DNA of 64,000 nt from Sipunculus nudus (Eukaryota > Annelida > Sipuncula > Golfingiida > Sipunculidae), in contig CM049322.1 in the NCBI GenBank assembly GCA_026874595.1, positions 2,963,900 to 3,027,899 on the forward strand, given 5' to 3'. Positions within the stretch are counted from its first letter, which is position 1. The number at the start of each line of letters is the position of its first letter. Shown here piece after piece: positions 34,027 to 46,975 of the stretch. The notes beneath the pieces are model-generated. The model made no database searches. It was not told the origin of the DNA and worked only from the letters and a program-made list of their open reading frames with translations. A program made the translations under genes and the position numbers.

Positions 34027-35235
34027 TTTAGCTCAGCTGACTATTAGTTGTCTGAGCTAAAGTTGTGGTCCATTGTCCGTCGACCTTTCGTCCTTCTGAG
34101 TGTCCGTTAGACCGGCACGTTTTGAAATATTTAGACCAACAAATCCAAAATTTGACATTCTGTTAGATGTCACCAAGATCTCTTACCAAACCTAACACTG
34201 GGTCACTGCAACTTTGTTCTTTGAAAAATTAAGGAAAAACCTCAATTTCCCCCCCAAAAAATATTATCACACTTTATGACTGTCTAATATCAAAACCACT
34301 CATCTGTTTTTCTTCACATTTACCATTAATATTTCGATGTATAGTTTCTATGTACATGCCAGAAATTAAGTCAATATTACTTAATTTATAAAAGTTATGG
34401 GCCAAAATATAATGCCCTGATTTGTAAAAAAAATCAGGAAAGAGATTTACTCACTTAACATATAATAGTATTGAAGCTAGAGACTTTTTTTCAGGTATAT
34501 AAAAATTTATTTTATCAAGATTCAATTGTAAAAAAAAAATAGTTCTGAATTTTGTAACTTTTTAAAGTTATTAGCATTAAAATCAGTAGCTTAAATCATT
34601 CCTAACTTTGACCATGGCACTTCTTATTCCTGTAAGTATATTTGATTTAATTTTCACAGCAGATTCACATAAATAATTAATCTGTAAAATTCTGAAATTA
34701 AAAAAAAAAACTAAAAAATTCCCAACTCCCCTGCTGTCACAGGTGTACACAAGTTTATTTTCATGTCCCCCCCCCCCCACCCCAACAATGCCGACACCAC
34801 CAGGTGATTTGCACTAATTGTTATTGTTTGAACTCTATTTCATTAATTGTAATTAGCTTTTTCCACTCAAATGAACAAAATATTTCTTGAGTAATCAAGA
34901 AGATGCAATGTTGTGGTAATGTTACATTTTTAAAGAAATTAATTTCCTTTTAAATCATTTAATTAAAATATAGTTAATTCCATCAGTAGGCATAATTTGA
35001 TAATATATGCACAAATTAATGGAAAAAATAAAGGTGCAATTTAGAATTGTGAATCAAGTGTTGTTTTCAGATATTTATTGTTTTGCAAATTCAAAAAAAT
35101 ATATTTTATAAAAAAAAATAATAAAGCTGTGAGCTGTTCATTATTCTCCTGCCTCAGTGGATTTTAAGTGATTTGTTGTGTTTTTCCATGTATCTGCCTG
35201 TTTTTAAAGAGTTTATAATTTTGAATTATCTTTTT
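34027..35235 (+). repeat. Hairpin-headed repeat family 1, copy A
   Basis: The head AGCTCAGCTGACT-attagt-TGTCTGAGCT is followed by GTCCATTGTCCGTCGACC and a body with CTCTTACCAAACC, AAGGAAAAACCTCAATTT and GTTATGGGCC, shared with the 35.2, 49.9 and 58.6 kb copies. A C-run lies at about 34768-34780. Non-coding. Confidence 0.7.
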
Positions 35236-38200
35236 AGCTCAGCTGACTATAAGTCATCTGAGCTATAGTCATGGTCCATTGTCCGTCGTCCGTCCGTCTG
35301 TCTGTCCGTCCGTCAGTCTGTCCGTCTGGATGTCCGTCCGTAAGACTGGCACGTTTCGACACCGTAACCATAATCTCCATAATCTCCTACCATGCCAAAA
35401 ATTGGGTCAATAGGACTTCGTTCCCCTGAGATATTAAGGAAAAACCTCAATTTTTTATTAAAAATCTATTTTCACACTTCAGGACTGCCTAAAATCAAAA
35501 CCACTCACCTGGTTTTCTTCATATTTACCATAAATATTCCTCTATATAGTTCCTATGTACATGCCAGATATTAAGTCAGTATTATATAATTTAAAAAAGT
35601 TATGGGCCCAAACATAATGGACTTTGTAAAAAAATCAGGAAGATATTTGGTCACTTAAGACCAAAAGTGTTAAAGGTAGGGACTTTTTTCCAGTAATACA
35701 AATTATATTAATCAAAATTTAATTGTATACCAAAAATTAGATCAAAATTTGTTAAATTTTTTTAAATATTGGTAAAAATATAAAATTGGTACCTTAAATT
35801 TTGCCCAACTTTGGCCATGGCACGTTTTTTTCCTGTAAGTACTGTGGATTTAATTTTCACACCATGTATACATAAGGATTTAATCTATTAAAATCTGAAA
35901 TTTGAAAATAAAAGCTGCAAAATTAGGCTAGTTATTGAATTTTTTTGGAGGCTCTTGTTGTATTCCCTTACATTGTCAAGCAGTCCACTTTGATGACTGT
36001 AGGTCATTCAGTGCACATCTCTATGCTCCCCAGGCTGTTGACATAATTTTAGATGTCCCCCAAATCTCCTACCATACCGAAAATTGGGTCATTAGGACTT
36101 TGTTCAGGACTTCGAGATATTAAGGGAAAAAAAACTCTGTTTTCCATAAAAAAAAGCCATTGTTACACTTCAGGGCTGCCTAATATCAAAACCACTGATC
36201 TTTTTTTGATCGTATTTAGGATTCACATTCTTTAATACATTTTCTATGAACATACCAAAAATTAGGTTAGTATTGGGTATTATTTTGAAGTTATGGGCCA
36301 AAAACATAATGCAATTTGTTTAAAAATCAGGAAATATATTTACTCACATGAGAATTGCTGAACCTAGAGACTTTTTTTCAGGAATATAACTTTATTTAAT
36401 CAAGATTCAATTGTTTACCCAAAATAAGATCTGAATTTTGCAAATTTTTCAAGTTATTAGCATAAATAAAACATCAATACCTTAAATTTTGTCCAACTTT
36501 GGCACTGTTGATTTAATTTTCACAGCATATATACATAAGGATTTAATCTTTTAAAATCTGAAATTTCAAAGAAATTGATTGGAAAGAATAGCTTTTATTC
36601 ATGTTTTCATACACCATGTCAAGTGTTGTTTACATCTAGCCCACCTAGTAGTACAGCCTTCACTTGCATTATGTAACCCACCCCAGGCAGCTTGCCTTGG
36701 GTTAGCTTGGCCACTACCAGCAGGCTTCCCCTCTGCTCTGCACTCTTCCCCCCCCCCCCCCCCCCCCCCCCCAGATGGTGCATAAACTAGATGAATGTTA
36801 TTATTTTCTGTATGTGATTCATTCTTATTCTAGGCTATGCTACATTTTAGATTTTGTATTGTACCACCAGGGTTACAATGATTAAAGTGTACATTTAATT
36901 GTGTCCACAAAGTGGTGTATTGCTATGAAAGTGTGGATGTTCATGAGATAAGTAATTCCTTACTTCAGAGGAGTAAAAACTTCACCAGGTGTGAAATTGA
37001 CTATTAATTTCAGTAATTAATTAAAACTTGGATAGTAATTAGCACAATGATATTGTTTGTTTCTCATTCAACCAACAGTATGTATACTTTATTTGAAAAG
37101 ATGTTTTATTTTATCTAATTTACTGAATATTTTATTTTATTTTGGTGAATAAAATTGAGCAGGTTAATACTGAAAACTTCAATGTGCAAAACTTTTTAAT
37201 AGTGATTCAAGGAATATTCTTGTAGATGCCATGTTGTGGCATTATTTTCTTTTAAATTCAGTTTAAACATTTATGATTTAAAAATAATAAAATATATGTG
37301 TATGCATAATATGACCCAATATGAGCTACACTCTGGATATATGATGATTGCAACTTTTGCAACAATTCTAATATTTTAACTAATAGTTTCAGTTTTTTAC
37401 TCTGTATATATAATGATTGCAACTTTTGCAACAATTCTAATATTTTAACTTATATTTTCAGTTTTTTTTCATTTAAAATTTATAAAACCTGTAAATAAAA
37501 AAAATGATTCAGATAAAAACTTCTTAATGGAAAAAGTGGATATGCTTAAAAAAAAATAGGCTTATATATAAACTTAAATGCATTATTCCCTTGAAAGTGA
37601 AATAAAGGTATTAGTCCATTCTGTCCACTTGCCTGTCCATCTGTAAATTTTCCATCTGTAAATTTTCATACATTACAGTATCTCAAAACTTTTACTGTTT
37701 TTCTTCATGACAGTCTTGTTAGAGTATTAGTTTGCAATCATATATTTAGAACTTTACTATAACCAAGTAGGAGGGCCCCTTTCCTCTTAGCTTTTCATAT
37801 TCTTATATAAATGAAAAACATTACAATAGAATATTTCTACATCCACCTCCGTGCTGCCCTCACTTTTCCCTTCTCCGAACCCCATCCCAAAGTCAGCCTC
37901 AGTAAGCAAGAACAAGATGAATCAGATATATTCATACTTTAATATTTTGTATAACTATTCGTCCATAGGTACCTATGTACATGCCAGAAATTATGTCAAT
38001 ATTGTGTAATATGTAGACATAGTGGGCATCACAATAATGTACCTTGTCAAGACTAAAGAGATATTGTGTCATACAGTCACAAATTCATAAATCACTTCAT
38101 CAGCATAGTTAATCATAACATCATATCTGTCAAATTGAAAGCTTGCAGACTACCATACACTTTAGATCCTTCAACAAATAGCCTTATCATCATTCTACTA

Positions 38201-38483
38201 CTGCTTATTCCTGCTGTCATTGCATTCATATTTGCTCAAATATATCACAATTTTCTACACCTCTTTAATAAATAAAAAATAAACCACTTTATATGACTAT
38301 TAATCCATCAGTCAGGTTATTTCATTTATCATTTACTCACATATTACATTACATTCCTTTATAATAGCCTAACATGTCCATGATATTCATAAGCTTTATC
38401 GACTCGATATAGTATCACAGTGGAGAAACATTTATGGTCCAATCACGATCAGCTGAGCGCCGTGACCCATGGGTCCCTTGTTT
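35236..38483 (+). repeat. Hairpin-headed repeat family 1, copy B (composite)
   Basis: The head AGCTCAGCTGACT-ATA-AGTCATCTGAGCT forms a 13-bp stem with one mismatch, followed by a long GTCCGTCCGTCTGTC run. The body contains a second internal start-like segment near 36035 and a block (36580-36960) that recurs at 59820-60165. Another block (38040-38483) recurs at 61110-61556. It ends TCAGCTGAGCGCCGTGACCC followed by ATGGGTCCCTTGTTT. A C-run lies at about 36750-36773 and a 64-68-bp tandem duplication at 37330-37465. No protein gene is evident. Confidence 0.65.
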
Positions 38484-39490
38484 TTCCTGTGAGCACTGTT
38501 GAATTAAATTTTATATCCTGTATGCATATGCAAAGGTGTTGAAACTCCCAACCCCCCCCCCCCCCCCCCTTTGCCATTGAGTCCTTCCATCTGAGTACTA
38601 ATGACAAATTTATTATAAAAGAAAATATATATCACCGAGGTGATATAACTCCCATCATTATAAACCCCCCACCCCCCCCCCCCCCCACCACCACACACCA
38701 CAGCACCCACTACTGAGTCCTAGCTTCCACCTGTGAACTTAAACTTTCTTGCAACTGATCACCTGCTTTCAACCAATGATTTTTTTCTTTTAAAAATCTT
38801 ATGCATGACGGGGTTTTTTGCGGGTCGAAGTTAGAACTGTTCACCTATTATAAAATTGGAAAAAAAAATGGTATAATAAAAAAATAGGATCTAACTGAAC
38901 AAATGTGTAATTTAAGGGCTGTGTGAATTTTCAACGGCTTATTAAAAAGCCAACCAATGAGCATGGTAATAGTGTAGATCTTACATTCACAAACTGCTGA
39001 CATGCTTCAGTTTCAACATTAGGAAACACATGGTCAGATCACAACATTATTTGCAACAATATCTTCAATCATGTCAACCATCCATGGCCTGTATTACCTC
39101 TTCCTCTCATACTTTATCTCGATTTGATATTATTTGAGATTTTTAACTTCAAGGTCAACATCAGCTGAGCACAGTGACCCATGGGTCCCTTGTTATTACC
39201 TCTGCCAAGGAGGTTACGTTTTTGCTGGCATTGGTCTGATTGTCTGTTAGCAACATAGCTTAAAATGTTGTCAATGGATTTTGATAAAATTTTCAGGATA
39301 GCTCAGCAATGATACAATTATTACAAGGAACTATTGATGCAATTATGGGGTGAGATAAACAAACTATCTGGATCGAGGAATTGTTTTGAATAAAAAAAAA
39401 TGCTGCATTTCTGACAGTGTCATGTGGGGGTATTAAGCTACCTTGGTGGAGGTATGCACTCTATGAGTGCTTTTCTACTTTGCTTTTGAA
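38484..39490 (+). repeat. Second family-1 tail segment and C-run spacer
   Basis: C-runs lie at about 38551-38568 and 38664-38687. The segment 38870-39196 resembles 50700-51024 and 60790-61010 and again ends in the family-1 tail (CAGCTGAGCACAGTGACCC). No gene is seen. Confidence 0.6.
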
Positions 39491-40147
39491 GACGTAACAG
39501 TGATGTTGTTGGTGAGAAATAACAGGGATAATTTTGATGTGATGAAGAAACAGTGATGAATGATGTTGGTGTGATGAAGTAACAGTGATGATGTTGGTGT
39601 GATAAAGTGACAGTGATGATGTTGGTGTGATAAAGTGACAGTGATGATGTTGGTGTGATAAAGTGACAGTAATGATGTTGGTGTGATAAAGTGACAGTGA
39701 TGATGTTGGTGTGATAAAGTGACAGTAATGATGTTGGTGTGATAAAGTGACAGTGATGATGTTGAGTGATGAAGTAACCAAGGTGTAATGTAGTGACAGT
39801 GATGATGTTGGTGTGATGTAGTGACAGTGGTGATGTTGAGTGATGAAGTAACAGTGGTGTGTGATGCAGTGACAGTGATGATGTTGGTGTGATGTAGTGA
39901 CAGTGATGATGTTGGTGTGATGTAGTGACAGTGATGATGTTGGTGTGATGTAGTGACAGTGGTGATGTTGAGTGATGAAGTAACAGTGGTGTGTGATGCA
40001 GTGACAGTGATGATGTTGGTGTGATGTAGTGACAGTGATGATGTTGGTGAGATGCAGTGACAGTGATGATGTTGGTGTGATGTAGAGACAGTGATGATGT
40101 TGTTGTGATGTAGTGAGAGTGATGATGTTGGTGGGATTTAGTGAAAG
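39491..40147 (+). repeat. 28-bp minisatellite, array 1a
   Basis: The period is 28 bp; the core words are GATGATGTTGGTGTGAT and GTAGTGACAGT. It ends abruptly at the AGTGAAAG target duplication of the inserted MITE and resumes at 40758. Open frames rich in LHHTNIITVT are repeat artefacts: 28 is not a multiple of 3, so every frame stays open. Confidence 0.9.
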
Positions 40148-40757
40148 CAGGGCTTGGGCGAGGTACAAGTGAAAGTACCTAGGTACAGGTACTTGTGAAT
40201 TGGCCAGGTACAGGTACCAGGGTTCAGGTACATTTATTTTAGGATCACTTCAAAGATGATTTTATGATAATAATAGCGGCATATTTTTCATGTTTATGCA
40301 AATTAACATGCCTTTTATTAACAAACAATATTGAAGTCATTTGCTAAAGTGTATTTTATTAGAACTTATTATCTGTATGGCACCATGCATACATTCACAA
40401 ACATGATATGGAAGTGTATTAAAATCCCTTCAGTGCACCAAGTAGAGTATGACACCATACATTCTGGAGGTGTGATAAGAATTCAGTTAAATGAGCAGTT
40501 TAACACACTGATGGCTTGCTGATTATTTTACACTACAGATAACCAAATTTAATTCTAAACGAGAAAAAAAAAAAAAAACTGAAAATATGAAAATGTACCT
40601 GGAGTATCTTGTATGAGGTGCAGGTACTTTAGTTACAGGTACAGGTACAGGTACAAGGTACTTATTACTCATGACCAGGTACAGGTATTCTGAAATGTGT
40701 ACCTAGGTACAGGTACAGGTACAGGACTACAGGTACAAGTACCTGGCCCCAACTCTG
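40148..40757. mobile_element. 610-bp hAT-like MITE inserted in the 28-bp minisatellite
   Basis: The ends CAGGGCTTGGGCGAGGTAC and, reversed, CAGAGTTGGGGCCAGGTAC match at 15 of 19 positions. Exact 8-bp copies of AGTGAAAG flank the element (40140-40147 and 40758-40765). CAGRG-type termini with an 8-bp duplication are the hallmark of hAT elements. Both subterminal zones are made of repeated AGGTAC hexamers. The interior is AT-rich and non-coding. Confidence 0.85.
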
Positions 40758-41036
40758 AGTGAAAGTGATGATGTTGATGTTCTGTAGTGACAGTGATGAT
40801 GTTGGTGTGATGTAGTAACAGTGTTGATGTAGGTGTGATGTAGTAACAGTGATGATGTTGGTGTGATACAGTGACAGTGATGATGTTGGTGTGATGCTGT
40901 GACAGTGATGAAGTTGGTGTGATGCAGTGACAGTTGTGATGTTGGTGTGATGTAGTGACAGTGATGATGTTGTTGTGATGATGTAACAGTGATTATGTTT
41001 GTTTGATTTAGTGACAGTGGTGATGTAGGTGTGATA
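40758..41036 (+). repeat. 28-bp minisatellite, array 1b
   Basis: This is the continuation of the array interrupted by the MITE: about ten units in the same register and orientation. Confidence 0.88.
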
Positions 41037-43853
41037 TGAAAATTTAATACATAAATTTGCATCAAAGTTTATCTTACAATTCAAATTTGAATATATATTT
41101 CCACAAAACCGGACTGAAACATTCTGTCTTTCAGATCCATCACCAGTATTAATAGTTGAAATAAACAGACCAGGTCATGTAGTTGATGCAATTTAAAATT
41201 GATGTGATAGATCATAGATTTATATTGATATTGTACAGTGTGAAACTAAATTGATAATTTTATTCTATCAATATTTTATGTGATTATTTATTTTCTTTTT
41301 AACCTCAAATGCTTTTAAACACAGAAAAATTAAATTAGTATACTTATCAGACTCTGTTAATCACAGTATTGATTAGTTCAGCTGTTACAAGTCATATACC
41401 ATTAAGCAAACAAGTTATCAATTTATCAGAGAAAAATCCACTTGAAACTTTATTGGTCATTTGACTTGCAGTTTTTGCTGGCATTTTCCCCAACTCTGCT
41501 CATTTCCATAAATTGTTGATAATGTTAAAAAGATGAAATATATTATTTTTTTGCATTTGCAAAGATATGTTGAAGAATTTGTAATCTCTGCACTCGTGAC
41601 GATTTAGAGTTCATTTATTTGAATTTATAATGAAAAAAATTCAGAATAGTTATCCATGGTCTTTATTAGTGCCATTTTGGCCCTCTGACTTAAGAGAGTA
41701 TACGGCCAGTATGTGTTCTAGTGTCAGAGTGCCTATATGTCTTGCATTGATGAGTACCTCACAGTAATGCTTGATCAGGAGACAAATTTATATATTCTTC
41801 ATTTTTTAAAAATACCTCATGGCCTACAAGTATGCTGTAACATTTACATAATCCACACATAAACCAATCCAAGGGTTAACTTTTTAGTATACTTTTTAAC
41901 AGCACCTACCATTTCCTAGAAACATTCTGTTTTACAGTTTTTTTCTCACATATTGGTAAATCCCTCTGCATATTTGTTGAATTTCTGACCACATAAATAA
42001 AAGCATTGCTCACACAGATGAATGGAGGACCACCAACTTTTACACGATACAGTAAATGACTCGTTATCATTGAGACAGATTTTAGTTTGGTTTGTGAGTT
42101 CAAATGTAAACCTTTTCTGTTAGTTCATCCCTTATAGGCTAATGTTTAGAACATCGGATGTTTACCACACCATCAATGCAAAAGGATGGATGACTCTTGC
42201 AGTGCATTCCCCTGTATGACATGTGTCATGAAGTCCTCAAGTCAGGCTTTCCAGTCTACTATAAATGCCTACAGCTGAGTCGTGTGTTCACGGCTAGGTC
42301 TTTTTCATTTATGTTATAATTTTAAATCTTAAATTTTTACCTCCAACATCATCAGTCAGTTATTCAGCTTCCTTTGATATCATATGACAGTCATGTCACT
42401 GTTCCACGTCAGTTATCATATGTTTTGTTTGTTTTTGTTGCTTGCTGGAAATCTTCGATTTCAGCAAGCAGGTTGGTCAGTTCCGTATGTCAATCTGTTT
42501 GTTTGCCTGTGCCCTCTCTACAGGCCACAATTTTGCAGCAATCGCTTCCATGCTTGCACAGTTGATAGACAATCCAAAGTCCTAGAGGGCTATTGTTTTT
42601 GGTCAATATAGGTCAAACGTCAAGGTCATATAAAAACGACATTTTATTTTTGTTATAATGTTGTCAATATTGATCCTATCTTCACAATCTTAAGCTCAAT
42701 TTCTTTCATGGGGTCTTCTCCATAAACTGGTCTAGTCAACTGGTCTCAATCGTGTGTCCCTTTGTCAGTATGTCTGTCTGTTTGTCAGTTGTCCTGAATT
42801 TCGCCTGCTTGCTGGTTCTTGCGTCTTACATATAGCATTCTACAGGCCACAGTTTTGCAGGAATCTTTTTGAAACTGGTACATCTCATATATTTCTCTGA
42901 TATCTTGAAATTTTTTTTTCAGTTTCGGGATATGGCTGCTCGGGAGTGCTTCACTCAGACCTCTTCAACATATCATTTTTTGGCCATTTTTAGAACTATA
43001 AACTTCAGTTTCACAAACTATAGCTTATTTTCTTTCTCTGGGTCTTCTTCATAACTTGGTCAAGTCATCTGGTCTCAAGCTTATGTCACTTTGTCAGTAT
43101 GTCTGTCTGTTTGTCAGGTGTCCTCAAATTCACCTGCTTGCTGGTTCTTGTGTCTCACATGTAGCATTCTAGAGGCCACAGGTTTGCAGGAAATGCATTG
43201 TAACTTAATTACACTTGTCATATATCGCAATGATATTTGGAAGTCCTATGTGTATTATTGTATCCCCAGACAAAGTCGGGGGATACTATGTTTTCATGAC
43301 AGTCCTGCCGCCGCCGCATATAAATCTTGTTGGCGTGATAACTCAAAAAATACTTTACGGATCTTTACCAAACTTGGTAAATGTATAGATATGGGTGAGA
43401 GAACGACGCCTATTGAAAATGAGGTCATGACCTTTACTAGGATAATTATCAATTATCAGAGAAAAATCCACTTAAATATTGATCAGTCATATTATTAACT
43501 GTTTCCTGGCATTTTTCCAACCCCAGTCATTTCAATAAATTGTTGATTATGCTTTCATTATGACAATGAAAATTGCATATAACATCTTTAATGTATACTA
43601 TATCCTTAAACCATCATTTTTGCAATTTTCTTCATTCATAGCAGTCATGTCTCTGTTTCACTTCCACAGCCTAATTTTTTTTCCACCACTGGATAGCTGG
43701 GCCATTTTTTTCTTGAATTTCAGAAGTTCAGCTGTGTGCTTTGACCTGTGTTCCATGTTTTTTACATTTGTAATATGTAACACCTGGCCCTAATGTCTGC
43801 TGCTCTGGTGAATTCTGAGTGAGTAGTCATCCCCTGGATCATAACACTTAGTG
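41037..43853. repeat. Mixed diverged repeats, no gene
   Basis: Segments at about 41410-41560 and 43440-43560 are copies of each other (ATCAGAGAAAAATCCACTT and AAATTGTTGAT in both). Two units carrying a GTCTGTCTGTTTGTCAG run and 'CTTGCTGGTTCTTG' lie near 42750-42860 and 43070-43190, with a more diverged one near 42430-42560. At 43261 a strong hairpin (GTATCCCCAGAC-AAA-GTCGGGGGATAC) followed by GCCGCCGCCGC starts a short repeat related to family 2. No coding sequence is convincing. Confidence 0.55.
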
Positions 43854-45177
43854 ACATAATCATGGCCGGGTGCTCACACTGGACCAGGACTGAGTGAGAT
43901 AATCATGGCCGGTTGCTCACACTGGACCAGGACTGAGTGGGACAATCATGGCCGGTTGCTCACACTGGACCAGGACTGAGTGAGACAATCATGGCCGGTT
44001 GCTCACACTGGACCAGGACTGAGTGGGACAATCATGGCCGGTTGCTCACACTGGACCAGGACTGAGTGGGACAATCATGGCCTGTTGCTCACACTGGACC
44101 AGGACTGAGTGGGACAATCATGGCCTGTTGCTCTCACTGGACCAGGACTGAGTGGGACAATCATGGCCTGTTGCCCACACTGGACCAGGACTGAGTGGGA
44201 CAGTCATGGCCTGTTGCCCACACTGGACCAGGACTGAGTGGGACAATCATGGCCTGTTGCCCACACTGGACCAGGACTGAGTGGGACAGTCATGGCCTGT
44301 TGCCCACACTGGACCAGGACTGAGTGGGACAGTCATGGCCTGTTGCCCACACTGGACCAGGACTGAGTGGGACAGTCATGGCCTGTTGCCCACACTGGAC
44401 CAGGACTGAGTGGGACAGTCATGGCCTGTTGCCCACACTGGACCAGGACTGAGTGGGACAGTCATGGCCTGTTGCCCACACTGGACCGGGACTGAGTGGG
44501 ACAGTCATGGCCTGTTGCCCACACTGGACCGGGACTGAGTGGGACAGTCATGGCCTGTTGCCCACACTGGACAGGGACTGAGTGGGACAGTCAGGGCCTG
44601 TTGCCCACACTGGACCGGGACTGAGTGGGACAGTCAGGGCCTGTTGCCCACACTGGACCGGGACTGAGTGGGACAGTCATGGCCTGTTGCCCACACTGGA
44701 CCGGGACTGAGTGGGACAGTCATGGCCTGTTGCCCACACTGGACCGGGACTGAGTGGGACAGTCATGGCCTGTTGCCCACACTGGACCGGGACTGAGTGG
44801 GACAGTCATGGCCTGTTGCCCACACTGGACCGGGACTGAGTGAGACAGTCATGGCCTGTTGCCCACACTGGACCGGGACTGAGTGAGACAGTCATGGCCT
44901 GTTGCCCACACTGGACCGGGACTGAGTGAGACAGTCATGGCCTGTTGCCCACACTGGACCGGGACTGAGTGAGACAGTCATGGCCTGTTGCCCACACTGG
45001 ACCGGGACTGAGTGAGACAGTCATGGCCTGTTGCCCACACTGGACCGGGACTGAGTGAGACAGTCATGGCCTGTTGCCCACACTGGACCAGGACTGAGTG
45101 AGACAGTCATGGCCTGTTGCCCACACCGGACCAGGACTGAGTGAGATAATCATGACCTGCTGCTCACACTGGACCAG
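43854..45177 (+). repeat. 43-bp VNTR, about 31 copies
   Basis: The period is exactly 43 bp with few indels. Landmarks are CACACTGGACC(A/G)GGACTG and GTCATGGCCTGTTGC. Sequence variants change in order along the array: CCGGTTGCTC then CCTGTTGCCC, ACCAGG then ACCGGG, and GAGTGGGAC then GAGTGAGAC. It is the most G+C-rich long repeat in the window. Confidence 0.93.
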
Positions 45178-45460
45178 GATGCCTTGGTAAATTTTACGGT
45201 TCTCCAGCAGAGATTTGAACTCGTGATCTCTTGACCTTAAATCCTGTACTCGACATTGAGATTACAACCTGGTAATTTGTTGCTCATTTAATATCACTGT
45301 AAATCCATATTTCTTTTGTTAAATTTGTTACCATCTATAATCATCAATTATTGCCTTAATTTGTGAAAAAATTGTATTTTGTTAAATACGTTGTCTTAAA
45401 AAAATGAAAAAAAAAAAATTATTAAAATGTTCTTGAATTTCAGAAACCTTTATTTCCATT
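45178..45460 (+). repeat. Spacer module S, copy 1 (between VNTR and 28-bp array)
   Basis: This is homologous to 56280-56565: shared GATGCCTTGG start, GTCATTTGTTG-TCATTTA type word, CTATAATCAT, AAATTGTA and a CCTTGAAT-type end. The minus strand near 45210-45235 contains GAGTTCAAATCTC, like a tRNA B box, so a SINE relic is possible but not shown. Confidence 0.6.
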
Positions 45461-45675
45461 AACCTTGGTTGTGATGGTAATGAGATGAAATATGTGATGA
45501 CAGTGATAATGAACATGATAAAGTAACAGTGACAGTGATGATGAATGTGATTAAGTGACAGTGAGAGTGATGATGTTGGTGTGATACAGTGACAGTGATG
45601 ATGTTGTTGTGATGGTGTAACAGTGATGATGTTGGTATGGTTTCATGATCATGAAGGTGCGATGCAGTGACTGAT
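45461..45675 (+). repeat. 28-bp minisatellite, array 2
   Basis: About seven units of the GTGACAGTGATGATGTTGG type in the same orientation as the other arrays, followed by C-runs at about 45694-45731. Confidence 0.8.
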
Positions 45676-46203
45676 GTAGAAAAAAAGCCAACTCCCCCCC
45701 CCAACCCCTGTCAGACCCCCCCCCCCCCCCCTCAGTTAAAAGCCCTCTACTTTGATTTTAAAGAGAACAAAATCCAAACCCTCCCTGAAAATATGTACAG
45801 ATTAATTAAATATTTTTATACCATTTCTGTTTTATGAGTGTATGCTTAATGTATTTTTTCAGTCATTTCAGGTACATAAACCTGTGCAATAATATGTGTT
45901 TAATCTCATACTATTAGTTTATTTTGGCTGAAGACATAAGTTACCCAGCAAAAGCATCTTGGCTCATTGACTTACTAACCAGAATATCCCTAATTCAAGT
46001 GTGACACGTTGCTATGGTTTTGTGTGTGAGTACACTGTGTCTATGTCCATGTGTCAGTATTTTAACCATAACAAGAATTCATGACCGCAGGCCTGATCCT
46101 AAGCTGGGCTGACAACTCCAAAAAAAGAAGCTTATTCCAACTCCTGTACAGGATTAAACAAACTGTTAAGATTTAAATATGGGCACCTATTGTACTATTA
46201 AAG

Positions 46204-46260
<57 letters not shown>

Positions 46261-46586
46261 AAGGAGAATTAAAATGCTATTTTTAAATATATTTAGCATG
46301 TCTGGCATGTTACAAGACCCCTTTAATGTCTTATTTTCATATATATATTGCAGAGACATTTCAATAGATGAATAAAATTTACAGAATTTTAACTGTAGTC
46401 AAACATTTGATAAAAGAATAAGGGGGTGGGAATGGCTTTTTGTGTTCTTTATTATCAATGTAGTTGCATGGTTTTTGACCAGGGGAGCTTTTTTCTGTAC
46501 CCCCACCTGAAACCCAATTTCATGAGAACTTTAATGGTTTTTCATCAGCCAAAAAAGATTATTTACTTATATATATATATATATAT
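45676..46586. other. AT-rich spacer with (TA)n microsatellites
   Basis: No gene is seen. C-run to 45731; (TA)n at about 46206-46253 and a shorter one at 46568-46587. Confidence 0.55.
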
Positions 46587-46975
46587 GTCACAGGCGAAAT
46601 TAGAATCCAGGCAGATTTAAAATCCGCCTAGGCAAGATTGAAATTTTGATTCGGCCTAGGCGAGATTAACATCCTGTTATGATTATATGTAGGATTTCAA
46701 TCTTGCCAACTTAAAGGCAGATTATAAATCTGCAGGGGCGAGATTGAAATTTTGATTCTGCCTAGGTGAGATTAAAATCCTGCTTTGATTAAAATTCTAG
46801 CTATTAATCTGCTTCGATCATTGAATTCTTTGGTTTAAACATACTGATTGTTTCATAATAATGTTTATCTTAAAATGTATAATCATAACATTTAATGATA
46901 ACATTGGATTTAAAATCATGCTAATCATGGATTTAAAGTCCACCTAGGTGAGATTGAAATTTTGATTTTAAGTAT
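46587..46975 (+). repeat. Degenerate repeat with CCTAGGCGAGATT words
   Basis: The word (G)CCTAGG(C/T)(G/A)AGATT recurs at about 46626, 46655, 46762 and 46944, each near 'GAAATTTTGATT' or 'AAAATCC'. It looks like a short diverged tandem or nested element. No coding sequence. Confidence 0.5.

Noticed and set aside
39461-41084. Long minus-strand open frames rich in His, Ile, Ser and Thr
   Set aside because: A 28-bp repeat without stops leaves all frames open; the protein pattern follows the repeat, and the MITE insertion interrupts it.
45205-45240. tRNA gene on the minus strand
   Set aside because: Only a B-box-like GAGTTCAAATCTC is present; no matching A box, acceptor stem or anticodon arm could be drawn. 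At most a SINE relic.
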